This document shows positions 1 through 5,643 of a stretch of 7,775 nucleotides of DNA, in pieces. Positions within the stretch are counted from its first letter, which is position 1, and every line of letters begins with the position of its first letter. Location of the stretch: positions 1 to 7,775 of the forward strand of contig JASHQV010000414.1 of NCBI GenBank assembly GCA_030038955.1. The letters are read 5' to 3'. Origin of the DNA: Solirubrobacteraceae bacterium. Its GTDB lineage: Bacteria; Actinomycetota; Thermoleophilia; Solirubrobacterales; Solirubrobacteraceae. The position numbers and the translations under genes are program-made. The notes beneath the pieces were generated by a model. The model had not been told where the DNA came from. It did no database searches and saw only the letters and a list, made by a program, of their open reading frames with translations.

Positions 1-393
1 GACCAGGGTGCTCATGTCGGGCTCGGTGGAGAACGCGACCACGTCCGCCGGCTGGCCCGAGGCGATGGCCCGGCTCTGGGAGCCCGAGGCGCCGTAGGAC
101 TGCGCGAAGCTCACCCCCTTGCCGGCGGAGGTCTTCTCAAACGCGGCGATCAGTGCCGCGTAGGCGGCCTTCGGAGTCGAGTAGGCGACCAGGTTCAGCT
201 GCGTCTTGCCACTCGAGGAAGAGCCGCTCGAGCTGCCGCCCGAGGCGCTATCCGAGGACCCTCCGCAGGCCGACACGCCCAGCGCCAGCCCGGCGACCAC
301 GGTCAGCAGCGGTACCAGGCGCTTCAGCCGGGGCACCCGGTGCTTCAGTCCGGGCACCACGGGCAACAACACAAAGTTAGGCTTCTCAATCAT
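1..393 (-). CDS. Sulfate ABC transporter substrate-binding lipoprotein (partial, C-terminus beyond left edge)
   Basis: Likely captures sulfate or thiosulfate outside the membrane and hands it to an ABC permease. The 131 visible residues begin with a long basic n-region (about residues 17-30), then a hydrophobic stretch ending in the lipobox VSAC with the lipid-carrying Cys43. A Ser/Gly linker follows (about residues 44-62). The mature part starts LNLVAYSTPKAAYAAL and contains QSYGASGSQSRAIASG and QPADVVAFSTEPDM. These match the family pattern of Sbp/CysP proteins (a strand ending in Y-x-P/T, then QSHGGSGKQ, then ADVV) better than those of phosphate or molybdate binders. The rest of the gene lies off the left edge, so its permease partners cannot be seen. 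The start is uncertain. The ATG at 391-393 has no Shine-Dalgarno site, but a TAATAT box sits seven bases upstream, which fits a leaderless mRNA. The first eight codons are AT-rich and unlike the rest, so in-frame GTGs at 355-360 or 334-336 are possible. Confidence 0.8.
   Translation of the reverse strand, partial: MIEKPNFVLLPVVPGLKHRVPRLKRLVPLLTVVAGLALGVSACGGSSDSASGGSSSGSSSSGKTQLNLVAYSTPKAAYAALIAAFEKTSAGKGVSFAQSYGASGSQSRAIASGQPADVVAFSTEPDMSTLV
300..362 (-). repeat. Degenerate 21-bp triplication in the signal-peptide coding region
   Basis: Three adjacent 21-base units (342-362, 321-341, 300-320) encode the heptads VPGLKHR, VPRLKRL and VPLLTVV. By eye the first two match at about 16 of 21 bases and the third matches the second at about 13 of 21. 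The first two units form the basic n-region; the third enters the hydrophobic core. This could be an old slipped duplication that lengthened the n-region, or chance similarity in a GC-rich leader. Confidence 0.35.
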
Positions 394-400
394 CTGCACG

Positions 401-406
401 ATATTA
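401..406 (-). promoter_or_regulatory. Putative -10 box for the sulfate-binding protein gene (leaderless)
   Basis: On the minus strand TAATAT lies seven bases before the ATG at 391-393. It fits the TANNNT pattern of actinobacterial -10 boxes, and this spacing would place the transcript start at or next to the A of the ATG. The surrounding bases (about 361-420) are clearly AT-richer than the rest of the window, as expected of a promoter. No convincing -35 hexamer is seen at the usual distance. Confidence 0.35.
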
Positions 407-458
407 CTAAGGGTCGTGAACAACGGCATCCGGTAGACCCAGCCTGACGCGGTCTGGC

Positions 459-462
459 AGGA
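459..462 (+). promoter_or_regulatory. Ribosome-binding site that decides the crotonase start
   Basis: AGGA lies nine bases before the ATG at 472. The in-frame TTG at 463 directly abuts this site and could not use it, so the ATG at 472 is the better start. Confidence 0.5.
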
Positions 463-471
463 TTGCGGCAG

Positions 472-1272
472 ATGGCCACGCTCGAGCTCGAAACCGTGCT
501 GCTGTCGGTCGCCGACCGCGTCGCCTGGATCACCTTGAACCGCCCCGACGCGCTGAACGCGTGGACGCGGCAGCTGGGCGAGGAGCTGCTCGCCGTGCTC
601 GAGCAGGTCGAAGCCGACGAGCAGGCGCGAGCGGTCGTGATCACGGGCGCCGGGCGCGCGTTCTCGGCCGGCGCCGATCTGAAGAGCGGCGTCGGTCTCA
701 CGCCAGCTGGCAAGCCGGATGTGCTGACGCCGCTGCGCGAGGTCTACAACCCGCTGATCGCGCGCGTCAGGGAGTTCCCGAAGCCGACGCTGGCCGCGGT
801 CAACGGGCCGGCGGTGGGGATCGGCTGGTCGCTGGCGCTCGCCTGCGACCTGATCGTGGCGGCCGAGTCCGCATACTTCCTGCTCGCGTTCGCCGACATC
901 GGGCTGGCCATCGACGGCGGCGCCTCGGCCACGCTGACGGCGCGCGCCGGGCACACCCGAGCGGCCGAGATCGCGCTGCTGGGCGAGCGCATTCCGGCGG
1001 CGCAGGCGCTTCAGTGGGGGCTCGTCAACCGGGTGGTGGGCGACGACGATCTGCACGGGGCGGCCGGCTTGGTTGCCGGCCGCCTGGCCTCCGGACCGCC
1101 AGGCTCCTACGGCGCGATCAAGCAGATGCTGAACGCGGTCGCCTACGCCGCCTTCGCCACGCAGCTGGAGGCCGAGGCGGTGCTCCAGCAGCAGCGAGCG
1201 GAGTCGGCCGACTTCGCGGAGGGCGTCACCGCCTTCCTGCAGAAGCGCCCCCCGAGCTTTAGCGGGCGCTGA
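472..1272 (+). CDS. Enoyl-CoA hydratase/isomerase family protein, PaaG-like
   Basis: A 266-residue cytosolic crotonase, normal length for the family, acting on an acyl-CoA thioester by hydration, isomerisation or related chemistry. Visible elements are ITLNRPDALNAW (20-31), the first oxyanion-hole segment FSAGADLK (64-71) and the crotonase signature NGPAVGIGWSLALACDL (111-127). The segment FADIGLAIDGGAS (140-152) and the tail SADFAEGVTAFLQKRPP (245-261) follow. The two glutamates of classical enoyl-CoA hydratases are absent: Ser120 stands at the first position. Asp148 in AIDGG corresponds to the Asp in the IPDxGG motif of PaaG, the ring-epoxide/oxepin isomerase of phenylacetate degradation. 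The C-terminus and overall pattern also resemble PaaG, so isomerase activity is as likely as hydratase activity. No other phenylacetate genes are nearby, so the exact substrate is unknown. It probably heads a two-gene transcript with the acetyltransferase 5 bases downstream. Confidence 0.9.
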   Translation: MATLELETVLLSVADRVAWITLNRPDALNAWTRQLGEELLAVLEQVEADEQARAVVITGAGRAFSAGADLKSGVGLTPAGKPDVLTPLREVYNPLIARVREFPKPTLAAVNGPAVGIGWSLALACDLIVAAESAYFLLAFADIGLAIDGGASATLTARAGHTRAAEIALLGERIPAAQALQWGLVNRVVGDDDLHGAAGLVAGRLASGPPGSYGAIKQMLNAVAYAAFATQLEAEAVLQQQRAESADFAEGVTAFLQKRPPSFSGR

Positions 1273-1277
1273 GCCCG

Positions 1278-1769
1278 ATGACCGCCGAGCTGCGCATCCG
1301 CCCCGCGCGGGAGGACGACGTGGAGCTGCTGTTCTCGCTGATCGTGCAGCTGGCCACGTATGAGCGGGCGCCCGAGCAGGTAGTCGGCACGCCGGAGCTG
1401 CTGCGGGACGCGCTGTTCGGGCCTGCGCCGGCAGCTGAGGCGGTGATCGCCGAGCGCGACCGCGCAGCAGTTGGATTCGCGCTGTTCCACGGCAGCTTCT
1501 CCACCTGGGAGTGCCGGCCCGGGCTGTGGCTCGAGGATCTCTACGTGCCGCCGGAGCATCGCCGCGGCGGCGTCGGCGGCGCGCTGCTGCGCCATGTCGC
1601 CGCAATCGCGGTGGAGCGCGGCTGCGCCCGCCTCGAGTGGGCAGCGCTCGACTGGAATGCCTCAGCGCTTTCGTTCTACGAGCGGCTCGGCGCCGAGCTG
1701 CTGCCGGAATGGAAGCTACATCGCCTCAGCAGCGAGGCCCTGCAGCGCGCGTGCGAGCTCCTCCCGTGA
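1278..1769 (+). CDS. GNAT family N-acetyltransferase, spermidine/spermine acetyltransferase-like
   Basis: A 163-residue single-domain GNAT enzyme that transfers acetyl from acetyl-CoA to an amine. It opens with the usual LRIRPAREDDVELLFSLI (5-22). The segment YERAPEQVVGTPELLRDALFG (28-48) resembles the polyamine acetyltransferase (SSAT) group. The acetyl-CoA loop is RRGGVGGALL (95-104), after the strand LWLEDLYVPPEHR (83-95). The C-terminal WNASALSFYERLGA (126-139) matches the SSAT pattern WNxxSxxFYxRxGA; Tyr134 stands where these enzymes carry the general acid. A diamine, polyamine or thialysine-like substrate is the best guess, from similarity only. The start follows the crotonase stop by 5 bases and has no clear Shine-Dalgarno site, which suggests translation coupled to the upstream gene. 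Its last 17 codons overlap the end of the convergent LuxR gene. Confidence 0.88.
   Translation: MTAELRIRPAREDDVELLFSLIVQLATYERAPEQVVGTPELLRDALFGPAPAAEAVIAERDRAAVGFALFHGSFSTWECRPGLWLEDLYVPPEHRRGGVGGALLRHVAAIAVERGCARLEWAALDWNASALSFYERLGAELLPEWKLHRLSSEALQRACELLP
1716..1769. other. Tail-to-tail antisense overlap of two genes in exact codon register
   Basis: The acetyltransferase (residues 147-163 plus stop) and the LuxR regulator (last 17 residues plus stop) are both coded in these 54 bases on opposite strands. Codons pair exactly: the acetyltransferase TGA at 1767-1769 is read as TCA (Ser) on the other strand, and the regulator TAG at 1716-1718 is read as CTA (Leu147). Both C-termini look family-typical, so neither gene seems falsely extended. 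There is no room for a conventional terminator between the genes. Confidence 0.85.
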
Positions 1770-4445
1770 GTGGATGTCCAGCTTCAGGTACACGTGGCGG
1801 AGGTGGTACTCGATCGTCTTCGGAGACAGGAACATCGCGGTCGCGGCCTCGCGCGTCGTCTTGCCGCCCGCGAGCAGCAGCGAGATCTGGAGCTCCTGCG
1901 GCGTCAGCTCGTCGATCGTCGCAGGGTCACGACGCCGCAGCGTCTCGCCGGTGGCCGCGAGCTCCGCGCGGGCCTGCTCCATCCACGGCCGCGCGTCAAG
2001 GGCCTCGAACTGCTCGAGCGCGGCACGGAGCTGCTCACGCGCCAGCTTGCGCTCGCGCGCCCGCCGCAGGCGCTCGCCATAGGCGAGTTGCGTGCGCGCC
2101 AGCTCGAACGCGTCGGGCGTGTTGGCGTGCTGCTCGAGTGCCCGCTCGAAGATCGCCGCGAACAGATCGTGTTCGGCGACGAGGCCCTGGCCACGAAGCG
2201 CACGTGCGGCCGACCACGGCTGTCCCTTGGCGTCGGCAGCGGCACTGAAGCCGTCGGCGAGCCGCTGCGCCTGCTCAGCGCGCCCGAGCCGACAGCATGC
2301 GTCGATCAGCTCCGGCGCGGGCGACAGGTCCGGGTCGGTGATTGCGAGCGACTCAAGCAGCCGCTGCTGGCGCTCGAGGTGCTCGATCGCTCGCTCGGCC
2401 CGACCCAGTCCCAGCTCCAGCATCCCCAGCGCCTCGGCCGCCCACACCTCGTGCAGCCGTGTTCCGAGCCGCTCACATAGCGCCAACGCCTCGGTGACGT
2501 TTGCGTGGCACTCGCGTTCCCGTCCCCGCCGCGCCTGGAGCCGCGCGAGGCCCGCGAGTCCAAGCACGAGGTCCGTCTGCTGGCCGGTCTCGCGAGCGAG
2601 ACCGATTGCCTCGAGATAGGTGGCGTCGGCTACCGCCCACCGGTCGGTGGTGGCGTGGTCGAGCGCCACCAGGTCGAGCACAAGCGGCAGCGTCCCGATC
2701 GCCGAGCGCGCACGCGCGCCCTCGAGCGCGTCGTCGAGCAGCGCCCGGCCAGTGCCGGCCTCGCGCAGGAAGATCGGGGCGAGCGCCAGCCAGGGAAGCA
2801 GCCTCAGGTCGTCGCGCAGCTCCGGCGATGCACCCGCAAGCGCGACGGCCTCCTGGATCGCCTCGGACCCTGCGCCCGCATCGCCGCCGGCGACGCGGGC
2901 GATCCCGATTGCGATTGAGGCGAGGAAGCGCGCACGCAGCGAAGCGCCGCCCGACGCGAGCCTCCGCGCCCGCTCGGCAACCGTCAGCATCTCGACGGGG
3001 TTGCCCGCGTAGAAGCAGGCGCCGGTGGCCTCGGCCAGCATCGCGATCGCACGTTCGGGGTCGGCGTCCTCGGCGGCCGCGACGAGGATCGCGTGGCCGT
3101 GCATGACCGGGCCCTGGCGAGTCGCGATGTGCCCGGCCAGCTCGTCGATCGCAAGCAAGCTGGCGCGCTCCTCGGTGGACGCGCGGGCCTCCTCGAGCAG
3201 CGCGACAGCGCGCTGCACGGACCCGGCGTGCCAGCTTTCCTGAGCGGCAGCGAACAGCAGCCGGCCCCGGCGCTCGCGTTCGGACGCGAGCCTGGCGGCC
3301 CGCTCGAACGCGAGCGCCGCAGTCGCGTAGGCGCTGCGATCGCGGGCTCGTGCGCCCGCCTGCTCGAGCGCCGCCGATGCCCGCGCGTCGGCGCCGACGG
3401 CGGCCGCGGCCAGGTGCCACGCGCGACGGTCGACGTCGCGGTCTGGCAATGCCGAGGCGAGCGCCCGGTGCATCGACCGGCGCTCGTCGGGAAGCGCGTC
3501 GGCGTAGATCGCGGAGCGCACCAGCGGATGGCGGAACTCGACCGTCCCCGCTCGTACCGACACGAGCCCGCTCCGTTCCGCCGCCGACAGCGCCGCCAGC
3601 TCGACGCCGAGCGTGCTCGCCGCACGCTCCAGCAGCGCGAGGTCGCCACCGTCGCAGGTCGCCGCCAGCAGCAGCGCGCGCCGCCCGGGCTGAGCGAGGC
3701 TTTCCAAGCGGCGCAGGAATGCCTGCGTGATCCGCGCGGAGACAACGAGCGGGGCCCCGTCGGGGGCCAGCGCCAGCTCCTCCGCGTCGCGGCCGAGCTC
3801 CAGCAGCCCGAGCGGGTTGCCGGCGGTGGCGTCGTGCAGCCGGGCCGCAAGCTCGGGCGCGAGCCCGTCCAGCAACGACATCGCCTGCTCCCGGCTGAGC
3901 CCGCCGATCCGCATCGTCGGCAGGTCGGCGCCGTCGAGCAGCGACGGCTCGCCCTCGCGAACCGCGATCAACACTGCGATCGGGTCGGCGATCAGACGCC
4001 TGACCGCGAACAGCAGCGCCTCGGCGCTCGGCCGGTCGAGCCAGTGGGCGTCGTCGACCAGCACGGCGACCGCGCAGTCGTCGGCGTAGCTGGCGAGCAG
4101 GCTCAGCGTCGCCGCGCCGACCGCGAAGCGCTCCTGTGCCCGGGGCGGCCTCAGCGCCAGCGCCCCCTCGAGCGCGGCCGCCTGTGGCCCGGGGATGCGG
4201 TCCAGCATCGACAGCGCCGGGCGCAGCAGCTCGAGCAGCGATGCGAATGGGATCTGCGCCTCGGACTCGACGCCCCGCACCCGCAACAGCTGCATACCGC
4301 CCGCGCGAGCGGCGGCGTGATCGAGCAGCGCGGTCTTGCCGATGCCGGGCTCGCCGACGAGCGCCAGGGTTGCGCTGTCGCCGGCTCGCGCACGGTCGAG
4401 GAGACGCACCACCGCTGCTTGCTCACGCTCGCGCCCCAGCAGCAT
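1716..4445 (-). CDS. LAL-type LuxR family transcriptional regulator with N-terminal ATPase
   Basis: A 909-residue regulator of the LAL (large ATP-binding LuxR/MalT-like) type, in the usual length range. The N-terminus LLGREREQAAVVRLL is family-typical and supports this start, although no Shine-Dalgarno site precedes the ATG. Walker A is GEPGIGKT (31-38), Walker B is VAVLVDDAHWLD (126-137), and DATAGNPLGLLEL (205-217) is the conserved segment after the ATPase core. Residues about 300-830 are Ala/Leu/Arg/Glu-rich helices of the TPR-like kind that in MalT-type proteins bind the inducer and mediate oligomerisation. The LuxR helix-turn-helix occupies about 846-909, from ELTPQELQISLLLAGGKTTR to KLDIHSREELARAL, with the recognition helix near SPKTIEYHLRHVYLKL. 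Such proteins usually activate neighbouring operons when ATP and a ligand are bound. The divergent methyltransferase/fusion operon, 118 bases away, is the obvious target; this is inference. The ligand cannot be read from the sequence. Confidence 0.95.
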   Translation of the reverse strand: MLLGREREQAAVVRLLDRARAGDSATLALVGEPGIGKTALLDHAAARAGGMQLLRVRGVESEAQIPFASLLELLRPALSMLDRIPGPQAAALEGALALRPPRAQERFAVGAATLSLLASYADDCAVAVLVDDAHWLDRPSAEALLFAVRRLIADPIAVLIAVREGEPSLLDGADLPTMRIGGLSREQAMSLLDGLAPELAARLHDATAGNPLGLLELGRDAEELALAPDGAPLVVSARITQAFLRRLESLAQPGRRALLLAATCDGGDLALLERAASTLGVELAALSAAERSGLVSVRAGTVEFRHPLVRSAIYADALPDERRSMHRALASALPDRDVDRRAWHLAAAAVGADARASAALEQAGARARDRSAYATAALAFERAARLASERERRGRLLFAAAQESWHAGSVQRAVALLEEARASTEERASLLAIDELAGHIATRQGPVMHGHAILVAAAEDADPERAIAMLAEATGACFYAGNPVEMLTVAERARRLASGGASLRARFLASIAIGIARVAGGDAGAGSEAIQEAVALAGASPELRDDLRLLPWLALAPIFLREAGTGRALLDDALEGARARSAIGTLPLVLDLVALDHATTDRWAVADATYLEAIGLARETGQQTDLVLGLAGLARLQARRGRERECHANVTEALALCERLGTRLHEVWAAEALGMLELGLGRAERAIEHLERQQRLLESLAITDPDLSPAPELIDACCRLGRAEQAQRLADGFSAAADAKGQPWSAARALRGQGLVAEHDLFAAIFERALEQHANTPDAFELARTQLAYGERLRRARERKLAREQLRAALEQFEALDARPWMEQARAELAATGETLRRRDPATIDELTPQELQISLLLAGGKTTREAATAMFLSPKTIEYHLRHVYLKLDIHSREELARALQGLAAEAM

Positions 4446-4514
4446 CGCTTGATTCTGGCACCGGACGCACCCAGCGAACAGACGAGGGACTAGGTGCCCC
4501 CCGGAAGCGATAGC

Positions 4515-4526
4515 GGCGCCGGCGCC
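4515..4526. promoter_or_regulatory. Perfect 12-bp palindrome GGCGCCGGCGCC
   Basis: A self-complementary string made of two GGCGCC units, near the middle of the divergent gap. It could be a protein-binding site. Such GC palindromes also arise easily by chance in DNA of this composition. Confidence 0.25.
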
Positions 4527-4530
4527 CTAC

Positions 4531-4553
4531 GGTCAGCTGGTCAAACTAACCAG
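4531..4553 (+). promoter_or_regulatory. GGTCA direct repeats and CTGGT/ACCAG inverted repeat before the methyltransferase
   Basis: GGTCA occurs at 4531-4535 and 4539-4543, 8 bases apart, followed at the same period by TAACC (4547-4551), close to an inverted copy. Overlapping this, CTGGT (4537-4541) and ACCAG (4549-4553) form five-base arms around a seven-base loop. The right arm shares two bases with the ribosome-binding site. Candidate operator for the divergent LAL regulator, or a weak hairpin affecting translation; neither is shown. Confidence 0.3.
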
Positions 4554-4557
4554 GAGG
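4552..4557 (+). promoter_or_regulatory. Strong Shine-Dalgarno AGGAGG of the methyltransferase gene
   Basis: A full-consensus AGGAGG ends six bases before the ATG at 4564. The adjacent in-frame GTG at 4561 would be only three bases away, so the ATG is preferred. This is the strongest ribosome-binding site in the window and suggests the operon is well translated once transcribed. Confidence 0.8.
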
Positions 4558-4563
4558 AGTGTG

Positions 4564-5643
4564 ATGGGCGCGACCACTGAAGCCGGTCAGGTCGACGGCG
4601 AGAAGCTGATGCAGTTCGTGTTCCGGGCAGTCGACGAGGTCGGCGCGACGCTCAACGCGGCGCTGGTCGTGATGGGCGACAAGCTTGGGCTCTACCGGGC
4701 GCTCGCCGGCAGCGGCGGACTGTCACCGGCGGAGCTGGCCGAGCGAACCAGCACGGCCGAGCGGTACGTGCGCGAGTGGCTCAACGCGCAGGCGGCCGGG
4801 GGCTTCATCGACTACGACCCCGACAGCGGGCGCTACGCGCTGCCGCCCGAGCAGACGGTGGCACTGACTGACGAGTCGAGCCCCGCCTACCTGCCAGGGT
4901 TCTTCCAGATCGCGCTCGGCTCGGTGATCGACTCGCCGAGGATCACCGAGAAGGCACGCGGCGGCGGCGGGCTCGGTTGGCACGAGCACGTGGACGACGT
5001 GCACGAGGGCTGCGAGCGCTTCTTCCGACCGGGCTACAACGCCCACCTCGTCGCCGAGTGGCTGCCGGCGCTGGATGGCGTCATCGACAAGCTCGAGCAG
5101 GGCGCGCTCGTCGCTGACGTCGGCTGCGGCCACGGCGCCTCGACGATCCTGATGGCCCGTGCGTTCCCGAGCTCGACGTTCGTCGGCTCCGACTACCACG
5201 ACGGATCGATCGAGACCGCGCGCCGGCGAGCCGCGGAGGCGGGGGTGGTCGACCGCGTCAGTTTCCAGATCTCCCCGGCGGCGGCGTACAGTGGCAGCGG
5301 CTACGACCTGGTGACGATGTTCGACTGCCTGCACGACATGGGCGATCCGGTTGGCGCCGCGCGCCATGTGCGCTCGACGCTCGCGCCGGACGGGACCTGG
5401 ATGATCGTCGAGCCCAACGCCGGCGACCGCGTCGAGGACAACCTCAACTCGATAGGGCGCGCGTACTACGGGTTCTCGACGCTGCTGTGCACGCCGGCGT
5501 CGCTCTCGCAGGAGCTCGGGCTGGCGCTCGGCGCCCAGGCGGGCGAGGCGCGGATCCGCGACGTCGTCCAGACCGGCGGCTTCACCGGCTTCCGGCGTGT
5601 TGCCGAGACCCCGTTCAACCTCGTGTTCGAGGCGCGGCCTTGA
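4564..5643 (+). CDS. Class I SAM-dependent methyltransferase with N-terminal winged-helix domain
   Basis: A 359-residue methyltransferase using S-adenosylmethionine. Residues about 28-103 form a winged-helix dimerisation domain (LGLYRALAGSGGLSPAELAE, then TAERYVREWLNAQAAGGFI), as in small-molecule O-methyltransferases and Rv2258c-type proteins. The Rossmann core follows: motif I VADVGCGHG (183-191), the acidic end of strand 2 at FVGSDYHDGSIETAR (206-220, Asp210 probably binding the ribose), the strand-4 segment FDCLHDMGDPVGAARHV (253-269) and LAPDGTWMIVEP (273-284). The order of domains and the length match that group. Because of the winged helix, such proteins are sometimes mislabelled as transcription regulators. 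The methyl acceptor is unknown. Its stop overlaps the start of the hydrolase-glycosyltransferase gene by four bases, so the two are almost certainly one operon, divergent from the LAL regulator. Confidence 0.92.
   Translation: MGATTEAGQVDGEKLMQFVFRAVDEVGATLNAALVVMGDKLGLYRALAGSGGLSPAELAERTSTAERYVREWLNAQAAGGFIDYDPDSGRYALPPEQTVALTDESSPAYLPGFFQIALGSVIDSPRITEKARGGGGLGWHEHVDDVHEGCERFFRPGYNAHLVAEWLPALDGVIDKLEQGALVADVGCGHGASTILMARAFPSSTFVGSDYHDGSIETARRRAAEAGVVDRVSFQISPAAAYSGSGYDLVTMFDCLHDMGDPVGAARHVRSTLAPDGTWMIVEPNAGDRVEDNLNSIGRAYYGFSTLLCTPASLSQELGLALGAQAGEARIRDVVQTGGFTGFRRVAETPFNLVFEARP
5629..5632 (+). promoter_or_regulatory. Ribosome-binding site supporting a TTG start at 5640
   Basis: GAGG within the end of the methyltransferase gene lies seven bases before TTG at 5640-5642. 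That TTG forms a TTGA overlap with the methyltransferase stop (5641-5643). The spacing is ideal for translational coupling and is the main reason for choosing this start. Confidence 0.5.

Larger units (their letters stand above)
394..471. promoter_or_regulatory. Divergent intergenic region between the binding-protein and crotonase genes
   Basis: This gap of 78 bases separates two divergent genes and must hold both promoters. On the plus strand the only -10-like string is TATTAC at 402-407, overlapping the minus-strand TAATAT, with no good -35 partner. No strong inverted repeat or riboswitch-like structure is evident. Confidence 0.4.
4446..4563. promoter_or_regulatory. Divergent control region between the LAL regulator and the methyltransferase operon
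   Basis: These 118 bases must contain the promoters for both directions. They hold a perfect 12-base palindrome, a tandem GGTCA repeat and a small inverted repeat next to the methyltransferase ribosome-binding site. Plus-strand TACGGT (4528-4533) fits TANNNT but lacks a good -35. On the minus strand CAGAAT ends six bases before the regulator ATG, a weak leaderless-type -10. No promoter can be assigned firmly. Confidence 0.45.

Noticed and set aside
153..436. Two plus-strand frames of about 75 codons opposite the binding-protein signal peptide
   Set aside because: Low-complexity Pro/Arg/Ser sequence, without ribosome-binding sites, opposite a convincing lipoprotein leader.
1471..2480. Three overlapping plus-strand frames (1471-2082, 1511-2248, 1770-2480) after the acetyltransferase
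   Set aside because: They lie opposite the C-terminal part of the LuxR regulator or out of frame with the acetyltransferase, and their translations show only repetitive Arg/Ser/Ala runs.
3093..4493. Plus-strand open frame of 466 codons opposite the LAL regulator ATPase
   Set aside because: Arg/Gln/Ala-rich translation without any domain; the minus strand carries Walker A and B in this stretch.
4446..4563. Riboswitch or attenuator upstream of the methyltransferase
   Set aside because: Only a five-base-pair arm and short repeats are present. There is no conserved aptamer-like structure or U-tract, and the gap is too short to hold a typical SAM riboswitch plus promoter.
4723..5367. Minus-strand open frame of 214 codons opposite the methyltransferase
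   Set aside because: No motif and composition of a shadow frame; the plus strand holds the SAM-binding motifs.
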